NCBI RefSeq assembly: GCF_024298965.1
Contig: NZ_CP085193.1
Location: 6,944,001-7,008,000 of the forward strand
Length of the DNA: 64,000 nt
Direction of reading: 5' to 3'
Origin: Streptomyces rapamycinicus NRRL 5491
GTDB taxonomy: Bacteria; Actinomycetota; Actinomycetes; Streptomycetales; Streptomycetaceae
Shown here: positions 36,174 through 45,732 of the stretch, piece by piece
Position numbering within the stretch: the first letter of the stretch is position 1
Layout of the letters: each line of letters begins with the position of its first letter
Position numbers and translations under genes: made by a program
Notes under the pieces: generated by a model
Told to the model about the DNA's origin: nothing
The model's database searches: none
The model's input: the letters and a program-made list of their open reading frames with translations, nothing else

Positions 36174-37352
36174 ATGGGACTGACCAGTCGATCACTCGAG
36201 TATGTGATGATCGCCCTCGCCGTGGCGTGCGCGGGGCTGACGCTCTGGCTGTGGCCGCGCTTCGCGGGCCGGGGCGTACGGGCCTGGGCGGGCCGGCTGG
36301 CCGCCCTCGCCGTGACCCAGTGCGCGATCGTGGCCGCCCTGGCCCTCGCGGTGAACAGCGCCTTCCAGTTCTACGGGTCCTGGGACGAACTGCTGGGCGA
36401 GGACGATGCGGCACCGGCGGCCCTGTCCCGTGTGCAGGGCGGCGCCGCGGGGCCGGTCGGGGCGTCGGGCGGTCTGGTGCGGCCCGCCCCGCCGCAGGGG
36501 CTGAACACGGTGCACGGACTGCCGAGCGGGCCGCCCGCCGAGGCGGGCAAGGTGGAGTCGGTGCGGATCCTGGGCCGCCGCAGCCAGGTGGCCAACCCGG
36601 CGTATGTCTATCTGCCGCCGCAGTACTTCCAGCGCCAGTACGCCCGGCAGCGCTTCCCCGTGATCGTGGCGATCAGCGGCTACCCCGGCGGATCCTTCCT
36701 GCTGGCCCAGCATCTGCGGCTGCCCCAGACCGCGGGCGGGCTGATCCGCACCGGGTCGCTGCAACCGGCCGTCATCGTGATGGTGCGGCCCACCATCGCC
36801 CCGCCCCGCGACACCGAGTGCGTGGACGTCCCCGGCGGCCCCCAGGCCGAGACGTACTTCGCCCGGGACCTGCCGGAGGCGCTGCGGGCGAGCTACCGGA
36901 TCGGCCATGACCCCAGCGCCTGGGGCGTACTGGGCTACTCGTCGGGCGGCACCTGCGCCCTTCAGCTGACCCTGCGTCATCCCCGTGTCTACGGCGCGGC
37001 CGCGGCCCTGTCGCCCGACTACCGCGTGGTCAACGACCCCACGACCGGCGACCTCTTCGGCCGGGGCCCGGCGGGCGAGCGCAGGAAGCGGGAGCACGAT
37101 GTGCTGTGGCGGCTGCGCCATCTGCCTCAGCCGCAGGTGTCGGTGCTGGTGGCCTCCAGCCGCCGGGGCGAGCCCGACTACGGCGCCACCCGCGACTTCC
37201 TGGCCGCGGTCCGGCCGCCGATGAGCGCGCAGTCGATCATCCTGGACCGGGGCAGCCACAACTTCCGCACCTGGCGCCGCGAACTGCCCACCGCCCTGCG
37301 GTGGATGAACGGTCAGCTGACCTTCCCGCAGGACGTGGTGCACGGCCGCTGA
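36174..37352 (+). CDS. Membrane-anchored esterase (antigen 85/esterase D-like)
   Basis: A 392-aa protein with two N-terminal membrane helices (YVMIALAVACAGLTLWLW and LAVTQCAIVAALALAV), then an extracytoplasmic alpha/beta-hydrolase domain. The nucleophile elbow is GYSSGG in WGVLGYSSGGTCAL near residue 250; the His of the triad is probably in RGSHNFRTWRREL near residue 363. RFPVIVAISGYPGGSF is the oxyanion-side strand. The fold resembles mycolyltransferase/esterase D proteins. The substrate is unknown. ATG 36174 is used. It is divergent from a TetR gene. Confidence 0.82.
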   Translation: MGLTSRSLEYVMIALAVACAGLTLWLWPRFAGRGVRAWAGRLAALAVTQCAIVAALALAVNSAFQFYGSWDELLGEDDAAPAALSRVQGGAAGPVGASGGLVRPAPPQGLNTVHGLPSGPPAEAGKVESVRILGRRSQVANPAYVYLPPQYFQRQYARQRFPVIVAISGYPGGSFLLAQHLRLPQTAGGLIRTGSLQPAVIVMVRPTIAPPRDTECVDVPGGPQAETYFARDLPEALRASYRIGHDPSAWGVLGYSSGGTCALQLTLRHPRVYGAAAALSPDYRVVNDPTTGDLFGRGPAGERRKREHDVLWRLRHLPQPQVSVLVASSRRGEPDYGATRDFLAAVRPPMSAQSIILDRGSHNFRTWRRELPTALRWMNGQLTFPQDVVHGR

Positions 37353-37368
37353 GCGGGCCGTACGCGAC

Positions 37369-37412
37369 GACGGCGGGCCCCAGCCGGATGATTCCGGCCG
37401 GGGCCCGCCGTC
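37369..37412. terminator. Strong hairpin terminator after the esterase
   Basis: GACGGCGGGCCCC and GGGGCCCGCCGTC, extended by GCCGG/CCGGC, form a stem of about 18 bp with a short loop 17 nt after the stop. Placed between convergent genes, it can act in both directions. Confidence 0.85.
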
Positions 37413-37432
37413 ATGGGGCATGTGGTGGGGCG

Positions 37433-37546
37433 GTCAGCCCTCGATCTCCGCGTCCGTCCTCGACCTTCGCGTCAGCCCTCGATCTCCCCGTCAGTCCTCG
37501 TTCTCCGCGTCAGCCCTCGTTCTCCGCGTCAGTCCTTGATCTCGCA
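37433..37546. repeat. 19-bp tandem repeat overlapping the 3' end of the carboxylase gene
   Basis: Six units of 19 nt (GTCAGCCCTCGATCTCCGC-like, each differing at 1-4 positions) start at 37433, 37452, 37471, 37490, 37509 and 37528. The last unit contains the stop codon and final codons of the carboxylase alpha gene, so the repeat appears to have grown from that gene's 3' end. Confidence 0.85.
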
Positions 37547-39277
37547 GATGACCGCGCCCGAGGTGAGGGACGCGCCGACCTCGGCGGCCAGACCCTTGAC
37601 CGTGCCCGCGCGGTGGGCGTTGATGGGCTGTTCCATCTTCATGGCCTCCAGGACCACGACGAGGTCGCCCTCGGCCACGGTGTCGCCCTCGCCCACGGCG
37701 ACCTTGACGATGGTGCCCTGCATCGGGGAGGCCAGGGCGTCGCCGGAGGCGGCGGAGCCGGACTTCTTGACCGCCTTGCGCTTCGGCTTCTTCGAGCCGC
37801 CCGCGGGGGCGGTGGCCACGCCCAGGGAAGCGGGCAGCGAGACCTCCAGCCGCTTGCCGCCGACCTCGACCACGACCGTCTCGCGGCCGGTGGGTTCCTC
37901 GGTCTCGTCGGCCCCGGTGGGGGTGAACGGGGCGATGGTGTTGTTGAACTCGGTCTCGATCCAGCGGGTGTGGATGGTGAACGGCTCGTTGGTGAACGCC
38001 GGGTCCTTCACTACCGCCTGGTGGAACGGGATCGCGGTGGCCATGCCCTCGACCTGGAACTCGGCCAGGGCGCGGGCCGCGCGCTGGAGGGCCTGCTTCC
38101 GGGTGGCGCCGGTGACGATCAGCTTGGCCAGCAGCGAGTCCCACGCGGGGCCGATGACGCTGCCGGACTCCACGCCCGCGTCCAGCCGGACACCGGGGCC
38201 GGTCGGCGGGACGAAGGAGGTCACGGTTCCCGGGGCGGGCAGGAAGTTGCGGCCCGGGTCCTCGCCGTTGATGCGGAACTCGAACGAGTGCCCCCGCATC
38301 GGCGGGTCGTCGTAGCCGATGGCCTCGCCGTCGGCGATGCGGAACATCTCGCGGACCAGGTCGATGCCGGTGACCTCCTCGGTGACCGGGTGTTCCACCT
38401 GGAGCCGGGTGTTGACCTCGAGGAAGGAGATGGTGCCGTCGTTGCCGACGAGGAACTCGACGGTGCCCGCGCCGACGTATCCGGCCTCCTTGAGGATGGC
38501 TTTGGAGGCGGTGTAGAGCTGGGTGTTCTGGTCCTCGGTGAGGAAGGGGGCGGGGGCCTCTTCGACGAGTTTCTGGTGGCGGCGCTGGAGGGAGCAGTCG
38601 CGGGTGGAGACCACGACGACGTTGCCGTGGGTGTCGGCCAGGCACTGGGTCTCGACGTGGCGGGGCTTGTCCAGGTAGCGCTCGACGAAGCATTCGCCGC
38701 GGCCGAAGGCGGCCACGGCTTCGCGGACGGCGGAGTCGTAGAGCTCGGGGACCTCTTCCATCGTGCGGGCGACTTTCAGGCCGCGGCCGCCGCCGCCGAA
38801 GGCGGCTTTGATGGCGATGGGCAGGCCGTGCTGTTCGGCGAAGGCCACGACCTCCTCGGCCCCGGAGACGGGGTCGGGGGTGCCGGCGACGAGGGGGGCG
38901 CCGGCGCGCTGGGCGATGTGGCGGGCGGCGACCTTGTCGCCCAGGTCGCGGATGGCGTGTGGCGGGGGGCCGATCCAGGTCAGGCCGGCGTCGAGGACGG
39001 CCTGGGCGAACTCGGCGTTCTCGGAGAGGAATCCGTAGCCGGGGTGGACGGCGTCGGCGCCGGATTCGGCGGCCGCGGCCAGGACCTTGGCCTGGTCGAG
39101 ATAGCTGGCCGCCGGGGTGTCACCGCCCAGCGCATAGGCCTCATCGGCCGCGCGCACATGACATGCGTCCCGGTCCGGATCGGCGTAGACGGCTACGCTC
39201 GCGATCCCGGCATCCCGGCAGGCACGGGCAACACGGACAGCGATCTCGCCACGGTTGGCGATGAGCACCTTGCGCAC
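37529..39277 (-). CDS. accA2: Acyl-CoA carboxylase alpha subunit (biotin carboxylase and BCCP)
   Basis: Carboxylates its own biotin with bicarbonate and ATP for transfer by the beta subunit. The 582-aa protein has the biotin carboxylase N-terminus ([14 protein letters not shown]), ATP-grasp loop AFGGGGRG near residue 165, [14 protein letters not shown] near residue 285, and at the C-terminus the biotinyl domain with EAMKMEQP near residue 548. GTG 39277 follows AAGGAGGG. A 19-bp repeat starts at its stop. The gene name follows S. coelicolor accA2 (SCO4921) by context; pccB and pccE are about 2 kb upstream on the same strand. Confidence 0.94.
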   Translation of the reverse strand: MRKVLIANRGEIAVRVARACRDAGIASVAVYADPDRDACHVRAADEAYALGGDTPAASYLDQAKVLAAAAESGADAVHPGYGFLSENAEFAQAVLDAGLTWIGPPPHAIRDLGDKVAARHIAQRAGAPLVAGTPDPVSGAEEVVAFAEQHGLPIAIKAAFGGGGRGLKVARTMEEVPELYDSAVREAVAAFGRGECFVERYLDKPRHVETQCLADTHGNVVVVSTRDCSLQRRHQKLVEEAPAPFLTEDQNTQLYTASKAILKEAGYVGAGTVEFLVGNDGTISFLEVNTRLQVEHPVTEEVTGIDLVREMFRIADGEAIGYDDPPMRGHSFEFRINGEDPGRNFLPAPGTVTSFVPPTGPGVRLDAGVESGSVIGPAWDSLLAKLIVTGATRKQALQRAARALAEFQVEGMATAIPFHQAVVKDPAFTNEPFTIHTRWIETEFNNTIAPFTPTGADETEEPTGRETVVVEVGGKRLEVSLPASLGVATAPAGGSKKPKRKAVKKSGSAASGDALASPMQGTIVKVAVGEGDTVAEGDLVVVLEAMKMEQPINAHRAGTVKGLAAEVGASLTSGAVICEIKD

Positions 39278-39621
39278 GATGGCTCCCTCCTTGAAACAAG
39301 CCGAGTTTAGGTACAGGCGACACCTCGCGCCGAGCAGACCCCGGGCGTGAGCTTGACCACACGGAGCGTGAACCTCGCGTTGGACGAACGTCCGGATCCC
39401 CCGTCGCTCCACGGTACGCCCGGTTTTCGGGGCGGTGGCGCGGTCCGCGATGTGGGCAAGGTCTCTGGTACGCCGTGCTGCGGCGCTTCATGTTTCTTTG
39501 TGGAGACCCTACGAATGCCGGGCGGAAACTTTGCCACGGCGTTCAGCTCGTCCGCACCTCTTGTGGCGACGCTTACCCGTTAGTAGCGTGCTTCGGCACT
39601 GACAGAGTGGAGGGGATCGCG

Positions 39622-40074
39622 GTGGCGCGCAGACCAGTGGCCGCGGTGGCGGCAGTGACGCTGATGGTCGAGGCGGTCGGCATAGCGCTGCTGAACTGGA
39701 TCCTCGGCCTGGTCGTGGACCGTCAGCAGATGTCCTTGGGCGGCATGGACACCGACGCGATGTCGATCGGGACCTGGGTCGCGGGCGGCCTCTTCGGCCT
39801 CTATCTGCTGGTGTGCGGGGCGGTGCTGCTGCGCACCGCCGTGCGCGACCGCGCCCCCGGCCGTCTGGCCCGCATCCTGCTCATCACCTGCGCGGTGGTG
39901 CACGGGCTGTTGGGCGCGTTCTCGGTCGGCCTGGTGGGCTGGGCGGCGTTCGCGTTCATGATGGTGGTGCTGGGGCTGATCGTGCTGAGCCTGCTGGGGT
40001 ACGAGGCGGAGCCGCCCGCCGAGCCCTCCGTCGAGGCCGCGGGCGGCGGCCACGACGCCCCCAGCCCGGCCTGA
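39622..40074 (+). CDS. Four-helix membrane protein, function unknown
   Basis: A 150-aa protein with four hydrophobic helices: VAAVTLMVEAVGIALLNWILGLVV, TWVAGGLFGLYLLVCGAVLL, ILLITCAVVHGLLGAFSVGLV and AAFAFMMVVLGLIVLSLLGY, then a short acidic tail. The charge pattern suggests both ends in the cytoplasm. GTG 39622 is chosen for the GGAGGGG site 5-12 nt upstream; GTG 39607 is also in frame. The position between accA2 and maf, divergent from accA2, is as in S. coelicolor from memory. No function can be given. The 344-nt region upstream holds only promoter sequence. Confidence 0.75.
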   Translation: MARRPVAAVAAVTLMVEAVGIALLNWILGLVVDRQQMSLGGMDTDAMSIGTWVAGGLFGLYLLVCGAVLLRTAVRDRAPGRLARILLITCAVVHGLLGAFSVGLVGWAAFAFMMVVLGLIVLSLLGYEAEPPAEPSVEAAGGGHDAPSPA

Positions 40075-40080
40075 GCCGGA

Positions 40081-40150
40081 AAGATCCAGGGAAAGGCCTA
40101 AGACGAGTCCGGGGAAAGACCTAAGGCAGATCCAGGGAAACGCCTAGCCG
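40081..40150. repeat. Three direct repeats of about 23 nt
   Basis: Units built on GGGAAAGRCCTAAGRC-GATCC lie in the 83-nt gap between the convergent membrane-protein and maf genes; the third unit is partial. Confidence 0.6.
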
Positions 40151-40157
40151 GAATTCC

Positions 40158-40763
40158 CTAGTCGCTCCAGAGGTCCGTGATCCGCACGTCCAGTTCGGCG
40201 AGCAGCCGGCGGAACAGCGGCAGGGACAGCCCGATCACGTTTCCGGAGTCGCCCTCGATGCCGTCGACGAACGGTGCCGAACGGCCGTCGAGCGTGAACG
40301 CGCCCGCCACGTGCAGCGGTTCGCCGCTGGCGACGTACGCCGCGATCTCCTCGTCCGTCGGCTCGCCGAAGTGGACGGTGGTGGACGCGGTGGCCGAGGC
40401 GCGGCGGCCGTCGGCCGTGTCGATCACGCAGTGCCCGGTGCGCAGCACCCCGGCCCGGCCGCGCATCGACTTCCAGCGGGCGGTGGCCTCCTCGCCGTCC
40501 GCCGGTTTGCCGAGCGCCTGACCGTCCAGCTCCAGCACCGAGTCGCAGCCGACGACGAGGGAGCCCGCCGTCTCCGGAAGCCCGGCCACGGCGGTGGCCT
40601 TCGCCTCGGCCAGCACCCGGGCCAGCTCGGCGGGGGTCTCGGCGCGAATCGCGTCCTCGTCCACCCCGCTGACGATCACCTTCGGCGCCAGCCCGGCCTG
40701 CCGCAGCAGCCCGAGCCGGGCGGGGGAGGCGGACGCGAGGACGAGAGTGCGCTGCGCAGTCAT
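40158..40763 (-). CDS. maf: Maf-family nucleotide pyrophosphatase
   Basis: A 201-aa Maf protein that hydrolyses (modified) nucleoside triphosphates. [19 protein letters not shown] at the N-terminus is the family signature, [12 protein letters not shown] near residue 70 has the catalytic Asp, and the C-terminal [18 protein letters not shown] is the closing motif. ATG 40763 is preferred to the GTG two codons upstream. It lies between the carboxylase epsilon region and accA2, the standard actinobacterial position. A dispersed-repeat hairpin follows on the promoter side. Confidence 0.93.
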   Translation of the reverse strand: MTAQRTLVLASASPARLGLLRQAGLAPKVIVSGVDEDAIRAETPAELARVLAEAKATAVAGLPETAGSLVVGCDSVLELDGQALGKPADGEEATARWKSMRGRAGVLRTGHCVIDTADGRRASATASTTVHFGEPTDEEIAAYVASGEPLHVAGAFTLDGRSAPFVDGIEGDSGNVIGLSLPLFRRLLAELDVRITDLWSD

Positions 40764-40815
40764 GCGCACCAGGGTAAGCCGGTCCCGGAGAGGGGCCGGG
40801 GGCCAGGGCCACCTG

Positions 40816-40894
40816 CCACGCGGCGGAGCCGCATATCGTCAGGTGTCGGGGAGGGGCGGGGAGGGGGAAGCATCGATATGCGGCTCCGCCGCGT
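40816..40894. repeat. Inverted pair of the dispersed CACGCGGCGGAGCCGC repeat
   Basis: CCACGCGGCGGAGCCGCATATCG-like arms at 40816-40839 and 40871-40894 are exact reverse complements (24 nt) around a G-rich 31-nt loop. The same unit occurs singly at about 10949, 22962, 47341 and 55091. Confidence 0.8.
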
Positions 40895-40935
40895 GGCCCG
40901 CCGCAGGCGTACGCGTACCGCCGGACACCCCCTGG

Positions 40936-41067
40936 CTAGGGCCACATCCCCAGGATGCACATCGCCAGCAGCACGGAGACGGTCAGAACGGTGCGGGCGC
41001 GGCGGAGCATGGCCTCGGCGCGCCGCAGTTCCTCGGGCGGCTCATCGGGCGGCTCGGACCACAGCAT
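40936..41067 (-). CDS. Small single-helix membrane protein (43 aa)
   Basis: A short gene: the translated start is MLWSEPPDEPPEELRRAEAM and the end a hydrophobic helix VLTVSVLLAMCILGMW before the TAG at 40936. An acidic/proline N-terminus followed by an arginine-rich turn and one helix predicts a type II-like membrane peptide. It lies in the pccB-pccE-maf cluster on the same strand, 94 nt after pccE. It resembles short proteins named morphogenic membrane proteins in Streptomyces, but I cannot confirm this. The codon pattern (G/C at third positions) supports coding. Confidence 0.7.
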   Translation of the reverse strand: MLWSEPPDEPPEELRRAEAMLRRARTVLTVSVLLAMCILGMWP

Positions 41068-41090
41068 GAATCCGATCCTGAGGCCGCAGA

Positions 41091-41130
41091 TGCCGGGGCG
41101 CCTGAGTACGCGTACTCAGGCGCCCCGGCA
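41091..41130. terminator. Perfect 40-nt palindrome
   Basis: TGCCGGGGCGCC-TGAGTACG is followed directly by its exact reverse complement, giving a 20-bp stem with no spacer. It lies between pccE and the small membrane-protein gene. A terminator or processing hairpin is the simplest reading. Confidence 0.75.
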
Positions 41131-41161
41131 CGAAGCTGCCATCCGGCCCGCCGCGGGCCGC

Positions 41162-41368
41162 TCAGGCGGGCCAGTAGGTGGTGCGCCAGGCCTTGGGGCC
41201 CGGGTGCGGCACCCGGTGGCTGGGGACGGTGCGGGCCGGGTCGGACCACTCCTCCGGATCGTTCTCGGTCTGCGCAGCGGCCATGGAGGCCGCCGCGCGT
41301 GCTTGCACCACCGCCAGAGCGGCGGCCAACTCCTCGGGGGTCGGGTTGCCCCGGACAATGCGGATCAT
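41162..41368 (-). CDS. pccE: Acyl-CoA carboxylase epsilon subunit
   Basis: A 68-aa protein that in actinobacteria binds the beta subunit and stabilises the alpha-beta complex. IRIVRGNPTPEELAAALAVV at the N-terminus is the family signature; the C-terminus ends PKAWRTTYWPA, typical for these proteins. It begins 24 nt after pccB on the same strand. ATG 41368 follows a GCGAAGGGCTG site. A 40-nt palindrome lies downstream. Confidence 0.9.
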   Translation of the reverse strand: MIRIVRGNPTPEELAAALAVVQARAAASMAAAQTENDPEEWSDPARTVPSHRVPHPGPKAWRTTYWPA

Positions 41369-41392
41369 GGGAACAGCCCTTCGCTAGGGGGG

Positions 41393-42991
41393 CTAGAGGG
41401 GGATGTTGCCGTGCTTCTTCGGGGGCAGCGCCTCGCGCTTGTTCCGCAAGGTCCGCAGGCCGCGGACGATGTGGCGGCGGGTCTCGGAGGGCATGATCAC
41501 AGCATCCACATACCCCCGCTCGGCCGCGATATACGGATTGAGGAGGGTGTCCTCGTAGTCCGCGATCAGCTCGGTGCGGGTGGTCTCCGGATCGTCGGAG
41601 GAGGCGATGGTGCGCCGGTGGAGGATGTTGACCGCGCCCTGGGCGCCCATGACCGCGATCTGCGCGGTCGGCCAGGCCAGGTTGAGGTCCGCGCCCAGGT
41701 GCTTGGATCCCATCACGTCGTACGCGCCGCCGAACGCCTTGCGGGTGATGACCGTGATCAGCGGGACGGTGGCCTCCGCGTAGGCGAAGATCAGCTTGGC
41801 GCCGCGCCGGATGATGCCGTTGTACTCCTGGTCGGTGCCGGGCAGGAAGCCGGGCACGTCCACGAAGGTCAGGACGGGCACGTTGAACGCGTCGCAGGTG
41901 CGCACGAAGCGCGCGGCCTTCTCGGAGGCGTCGATGTCCAGGCACCCGGCGAACTGCATCGGCTGGTTGGCCACGATGCCCACCGGGTGGCCCTCGACCC
42001 GGCCGAAGCCGGTGATGATGTTGGGCGCGAAGAGCGCCTGCGTCTCCATGAACTCGTTGTCGTCCAGCACGTGCTCGATGGCCTTGCGCACGTCGTACGG
42101 CTGGTTCGCCGAGTCCGGGATGAGGGTGTCCATCTCCCGGTCCTCGTCCGAGACCTCCAGATCGGCCTCGTCGGGGAAGGCCGGGGGCTCGGAGAGGTTG
42201 TTGGAGGGGAGGTAGGACAGCAGCGCCTTGACGTACTCGATGCCGTCCTTCTCGTCCCCGGCCATGTAGTGCGCGACACCGGAGGTGGTGTTGTGGGTCC
42301 GGGCGCCGCCCAGCGCCTCGAAGCCGACGTCCTCACCCGTGACCGTCTTGATCACATCGGGCCCGGTGATGAACATGTGCGAGGTCTGGTCGACCATCAC
42401 CGTGAAGTCGGTGATCGCCGGCGAGTAGACCGCCCCGCCCGCGCACGGGCCCACGACCAGGCTGATCTGCGGGATCACCCCCGAGGCGTGGGTGTTGCGG
42501 CGGAAGATCTCGCCGTACATGCCGAGGGAGACCACACCCTCCTGGATGCGGGCGCCACCGGAGTCGTTGATGCCGACGACCGGGCAGCCGGTCTTGAGCG
42601 CGAAGTCCATGACCTTGACGATCTTCTCGCCGAACACCTCTCCGAGCGCCCCGCCGAAGACCGTGAAGTCCTGGGAGAACACGGCCACCGGGCGGCCGTC
42701 GACCGTGCCGTAACCGGTCACGACCCCGTCCCCGTAGGGCCGGTTCTGGTCGATGCCGAAGTTGGTCGAGCGGTGCCGGGCGAACTCGTCGAGCTCGGTG
42801 AAGGACCCCTCGTCCAGGAGGAGGTCGATCCGTTCGCGCGCGGTCAGCTTGCCCTTGGCGTGCTGCTTCTCCACCGCGCGCGCGGACCCGGCGTGGGTCG
42901 CTTCTTCGATGCGGCGCTGCAGGTCCGCGAGCTTCCCCGCGGTGGTGTGGCGGTCTGGAATCTCGGGGGCGGTCTCCGGCTCGGTGGACAT
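41393..42991 (-). CDS. pccB: Acyl-CoA (propionyl-CoA) carboxylase beta subunit
   Basis: A 532-aa carboxyltransferase. N-terminal acyl-CoA site: [12 protein letters not shown] near residue 125 and [12 protein letters not shown] near residue 150; [12 protein letters not shown] near residue 190. C-terminal half: [14 protein letters not shown] near residue 395 and [18 protein letters not shown] near residue 430, where an Asp at the end sets acyl preference in PccB (Asp 422 region). It transfers carboxyl from biotin to propionyl-CoA or acetyl-CoA, giving methylmalonyl- or malonyl-CoA for polyketide and lipid synthesis. It is divergent from birA, which supplies biotinylation. Confidence 0.94.
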   Translation of the reverse strand: MSTEPETAPEIPDRHTTAGKLADLQRRIEEATHAGSARAVEKQHAKGKLTARERIDLLLDEGSFTELDEFARHRSTNFGIDQNRPYGDGVVTGYGTVDGRPVAVFSQDFTVFGGALGEVFGEKIVKVMDFALKTGCPVVGINDSGGARIQEGVVSLGMYGEIFRRNTHASGVIPQISLVVGPCAGGAVYSPAITDFTVMVDQTSHMFITGPDVIKTVTGEDVGFEALGGARTHNTTSGVAHYMAGDEKDGIEYVKALLSYLPSNNLSEPPAFPDEADLEVSDEDREMDTLIPDSANQPYDVRKAIEHVLDDNEFMETQALFAPNIITGFGRVEGHPVGIVANQPMQFAGCLDIDASEKAARFVRTCDAFNVPVLTFVDVPGFLPGTDQEYNGIIRRGAKLIFAYAEATVPLITVITRKAFGGAYDVMGSKHLGADLNLAWPTAQIAVMGAQGAVNILHRRTIASSDDPETTRTELIADYEDTLLNPYIAAERGYVDAVIMPSETRRHIVRGLRTLRNKREALPPKKHGNIPL

Positions 42992-43229
42992 CGGGATGCG
43001 GCTCCTGCTCGTCCTGGGGGTGGATACGGCGGGTCTTCAGGATCGGGGGAAGGCGGGGAACGGGGTCGTACGGGTCGTGATGGTGATCAGACGGGGTCTG
43101 TCGGGTTTCGGGGGTTCCGGACCGTTCGGCGGCTTTGCGCTGGCTGGGCTACCGGCACGTAGCGTATCGGCGGCACCGCTTGGTGGCAGTGCGTCGTTGG
43201 CCACACCTCCTGACCCTAGGCTGGCCCCC

Positions 43230-44117
43230 ATGACGCCTTCTGACACCTCAGGGAGCCCAGGTGACGCGCGCGGACGCTGGTCCGACCTGGAGCGGCCACC
43301 GCTGAACGCCGCCGCGCTGCGCCGGGGGCTGGTGCGCCCCGGCGGGCTGTGGACCGAGCTCGAGGTGGTGCGGGCGACCGGCTCGACCAATACGGATCTG
43401 GTCACCCGGGCCCGGGCCGGAGCCCCCGAGGGCGCGGTGCTCATCGCCGAGGAGCAGACCGCGGGGCGCGGCCGGCTCGACCGCGCCTGGACGGCCCCGG
43501 CCCGGTCCGGGCTCTTCTTCTCCATCCTGCTACGGCCCGGCGACGCCGGCGTGCCCACCGAGCGCTGGGGCTGGCTGCCGCTGCTGGCCGGGGTCGCGGC
43601 GGCCGGGGCGCTCAGCCGTACCGGGGGCGTGGACACCGCGCTGAAGTGGCCGAACGACCTGCTGGTGACGGTCGCGGGCGAGGAGCGGAAGTTCGGCGGG
43701 ATCCTCGCCGAGCGGGCCGGGGACGCGGTGGTGATCGGCATGGGGCTGAACGTCTCGCTGCGCGCCGGTGAACTCCCCGTTCCCACCGCCGGGTCGCTGG
43801 CCCTGGCGGACGCCATCTCCACCGACCGCGATCCGCTGCTGCGGGCCGTGCTGCGCTCGATCGCCGAGTGGTACGGGGAGTGGCGCCGCTTCGAGGGCGA
43901 CCCCGGGGCGAGCGGCCTCCAGGAGACGTACGCGGCGGGCTGTGCGACCCTCGGGCGCCAGGTGCGCGCCGAGCTTCCGGGCGGCCGGGAGCGCGTCGGC
44001 GAGGCGGTCGCGATCGACGGCGACGGGCGTCTGGTTCTGGCCACAGAAGGCGGGGTTCAGGAGCCGGTCTCCGCCGGGGACATCGTGCATCTACGCTCCG
44101 TACCGAGGGAGGAATGA
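43230..44117 (+). CDS. birA: Biotin protein ligase
   Basis: A 295-aa monofunctional ligase that attaches biotin to the carboxylase alpha subunit. STNTDLV near residue 55 and AEEQTAGRGRLDRAW near residue 75 form the biotinyl-AMP loop; LKWPNDLLV near residue 137 has the catalytic Lys; GGILAE and VIGMGLNV follow; the C-terminal SH3-like domain ends GDIVHLR. There is no N-terminal DNA-binding domain, so it is not a repressor. The frame is open upstream, but ATG 43230 is the first start that follows the shared promoter region with pccB. Confidence 0.92.
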   Translation: MTPSDTSGSPGDARGRWSDLERPPLNAAALRRGLVRPGGLWTELEVVRATGSTNTDLVTRARAGAPEGAVLIAEEQTAGRGRLDRAWTAPARSGLFFSILLRPGDAGVPTERWGWLPLLAGVAAAGALSRTGGVDTALKWPNDLLVTVAGEERKFGGILAERAGDAVVIGMGLNVSLRAGELPVPTAGSLALADAISTDRDPLLRAVLRSIAEWYGEWRRFEGDPGASGLQETYAAGCATLGRQVRAELPGGRERVGEAVAIDGDGRLVLATEGGVQEPVSAGDIVHLRSVPREE

Positions 44118-44263
44118 CCCTCCCGCGCAAGAGTGAGCTACGGCACACCTGACGTATCGTGGTCGCGGTCGGTCCAGCTCGGGGCGGCTGTGGGCGAGCT
44201 CGGGACCGGGCCGGGAAGAGGGAACGGAAGGGCAGTGCGCAGGGATCGGACAGGGGGCGGGCG

Positions 44264-45442
44264 GTGACCGCCGACGACGCGGGTTCCGGCACGGCCGAGG
44301 AGCGCGAGGTGCTGGACGCCGCCGCGCCCGACGGGGCCGTACGGGACACCGGGGCGCGGGAGAGCGCCGCCGCGGAGACCCCCGACGACGAGGACCAGCC
44401 GGACCCCATCGCGCTCCGGCTGGAGCAGCTGATCCTCGGCGCCGAGCGGCGCTACACCCCCTTCCAGGCCGCCCGCAGCGCGGGCGTCTCGGTCGAGCTG
44501 GCCACCCGCTTCTGGCGGGCCATGGGCTTCGCCGACATCGGCCAGGCCAAGGCGCTGACCGAGGCCGACGTACTGGCGCTGCGCCGGCTGTCCGGTCTGG
44601 TCGAGGCCGGGCTGCTGAGCGAGCCGATGGCCATCCAGGTGGCCCGCTCCACCGGCCAGACCACCGCCCGGCTCGCCGACTGGCAGATCGACTCCTTCCT
44701 GGAGGGGCTCACCGACCCCCAGGAGACCGGGATGACCCGGACCGAGATCGCGTATCCGCTGGTCGAGCTGTTGCTGCCGGAGCTGGAGGAGTTCCTGGTC
44801 TACGTCTACCGGCGTCAGCTCGCGGCCGCGACCGGCCGGGTGGTGCAGGCGGCGGACGACGTCGAGATGGTGGACCGGCGGCTGGCGGTCGGCTTCGCGG
44901 ACCTGGTGAGCTTCACCCGGCTGACCCGGCGGCTGGAGGAGGAGGAGCTCGGCGAGCTGGTCGAGGCGTTCGAGACCACGGCCGCCGACCTGGTGGCGGC
45001 GCACGGCGGACGGCTGATCAAGACGCTGGGCGACGAGGTGCTCTACGCGGCCGACGACGCGGGCATCGCCGCCGAGATCGCGCTGCGCCTGATCGAGACG
45101 CTGACGCATGACGAGACGATGCCCGAGCTGCGGGTCGGGATCGCGTTCGGCACGGTCACGACGCGGATGGGCGATGTCTTCGGCACGACGGTGAACCTGG
45201 CCAGCCGGCTGACGTCCATAGCCCCCAAGAACGCGGTCCTGGTGGACGGCGCGTTCGCCGAGGAGCTGAGCCGCACCGGGGAGGCCCCGGTGTCGGAGGC
45301 GGAGGCCGCGGAGGCGGCCGCCGCGGCGGAGAAGGAGGGCGAGGAGCCGCCCTCGTACCGCTTCGCGCTGCAGCCGATGTGGCAGCGGCCGGTGCGTGGC
45401 CTCGGGGTCGTGGAGCCGTGGCTGCTGAGCCGTCGCGCGTGA
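44264..45442 (+). CDS. cya: Class III adenylate cyclase
   Basis: A 392-aa soluble cyclase making cAMP. The N-terminal half is helical (PFQAARSAGVSVELATRFWRAMGF resembles a helix-turn-helix-like sensing domain). The catalytic domain starts near residue 220: VGFADLVSFTRL with the first metal Asp, RLIKTLGDEVLYAADD with the adenine-specifying Lys and second metal Asp, and FGTTVNLASRL with the Asn/Arg pair. GTG 44264 after CAGGGGGCGG is the likely start. From memory it is the counterpart of S. coelicolor cya (SCO4928), where cAMP and Crp affect germination and development. Confidence 0.9.
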   Translation: MTADDAGSGTAEEREVLDAAAPDGAVRDTGARESAAAETPDDEDQPDPIALRLEQLILGAERRYTPFQAARSAGVSVELATRFWRAMGFADIGQAKALTEADVLALRRLSGLVEAGLLSEPMAIQVARSTGQTTARLADWQIDSFLEGLTDPQETGMTRTEIAYPLVELLLPELEEFLVYVYRRQLAAATGRVVQAADDVEMVDRRLAVGFADLVSFTRLTRRLEEEELGELVEAFETTAADLVAAHGGRLIKTLGDEVLYAADDAGIAAEIALRLIETLTHDETMPELRVGIAFGTVTTRMGDVFGTTVNLASRLTSIAPKNAVLVDGAFAEELSRTGEAPVSEAEAAEAAAAAEKEGEEPPSYRFALQPMWQRPVRGLGVVEPWLLSRRA

Positions 45443-45446
45443 GCCC

Positions 45447-45600
45447 GTGCGGTGCGGGTGGTGTGCGGGTGGTGCGGGTGGTGCGGGTGCGTCCGGATTC
45501 CTTCCGGGCGGGGGCGTCCGGATCGTTCCCGCGGCTCTGTCCGGATCGTTCCCGCGGCTCCGGCCGGATCATTCCGGTGGCGCTGACCGGATCACTGAAC
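45447..45600. repeat. Short tandem repeats in the cya-P450 gap
   Basis: GTGCGGGTGGT-type units (about 45457-45492) are followed by two to three copies of GTCCGGATCGTTCCCGCGGCTC (45518-45575). The rest of the 290-nt gap before the P450 has no gene. Confidence 0.6.
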
Positions 45601-45732
45601 TGGGCCCGGCGCGGGGCCCGTTGGGCTAGCCTACGTCCGCAAGATCCACTCGGTGGATCCCAGGTCCTGTCGTCGAAGTAGCACCGTCCGCGTCCGCCCG
45701 CGGGGTGGGCCCGGCGGTGTCCAGGAGCACGT

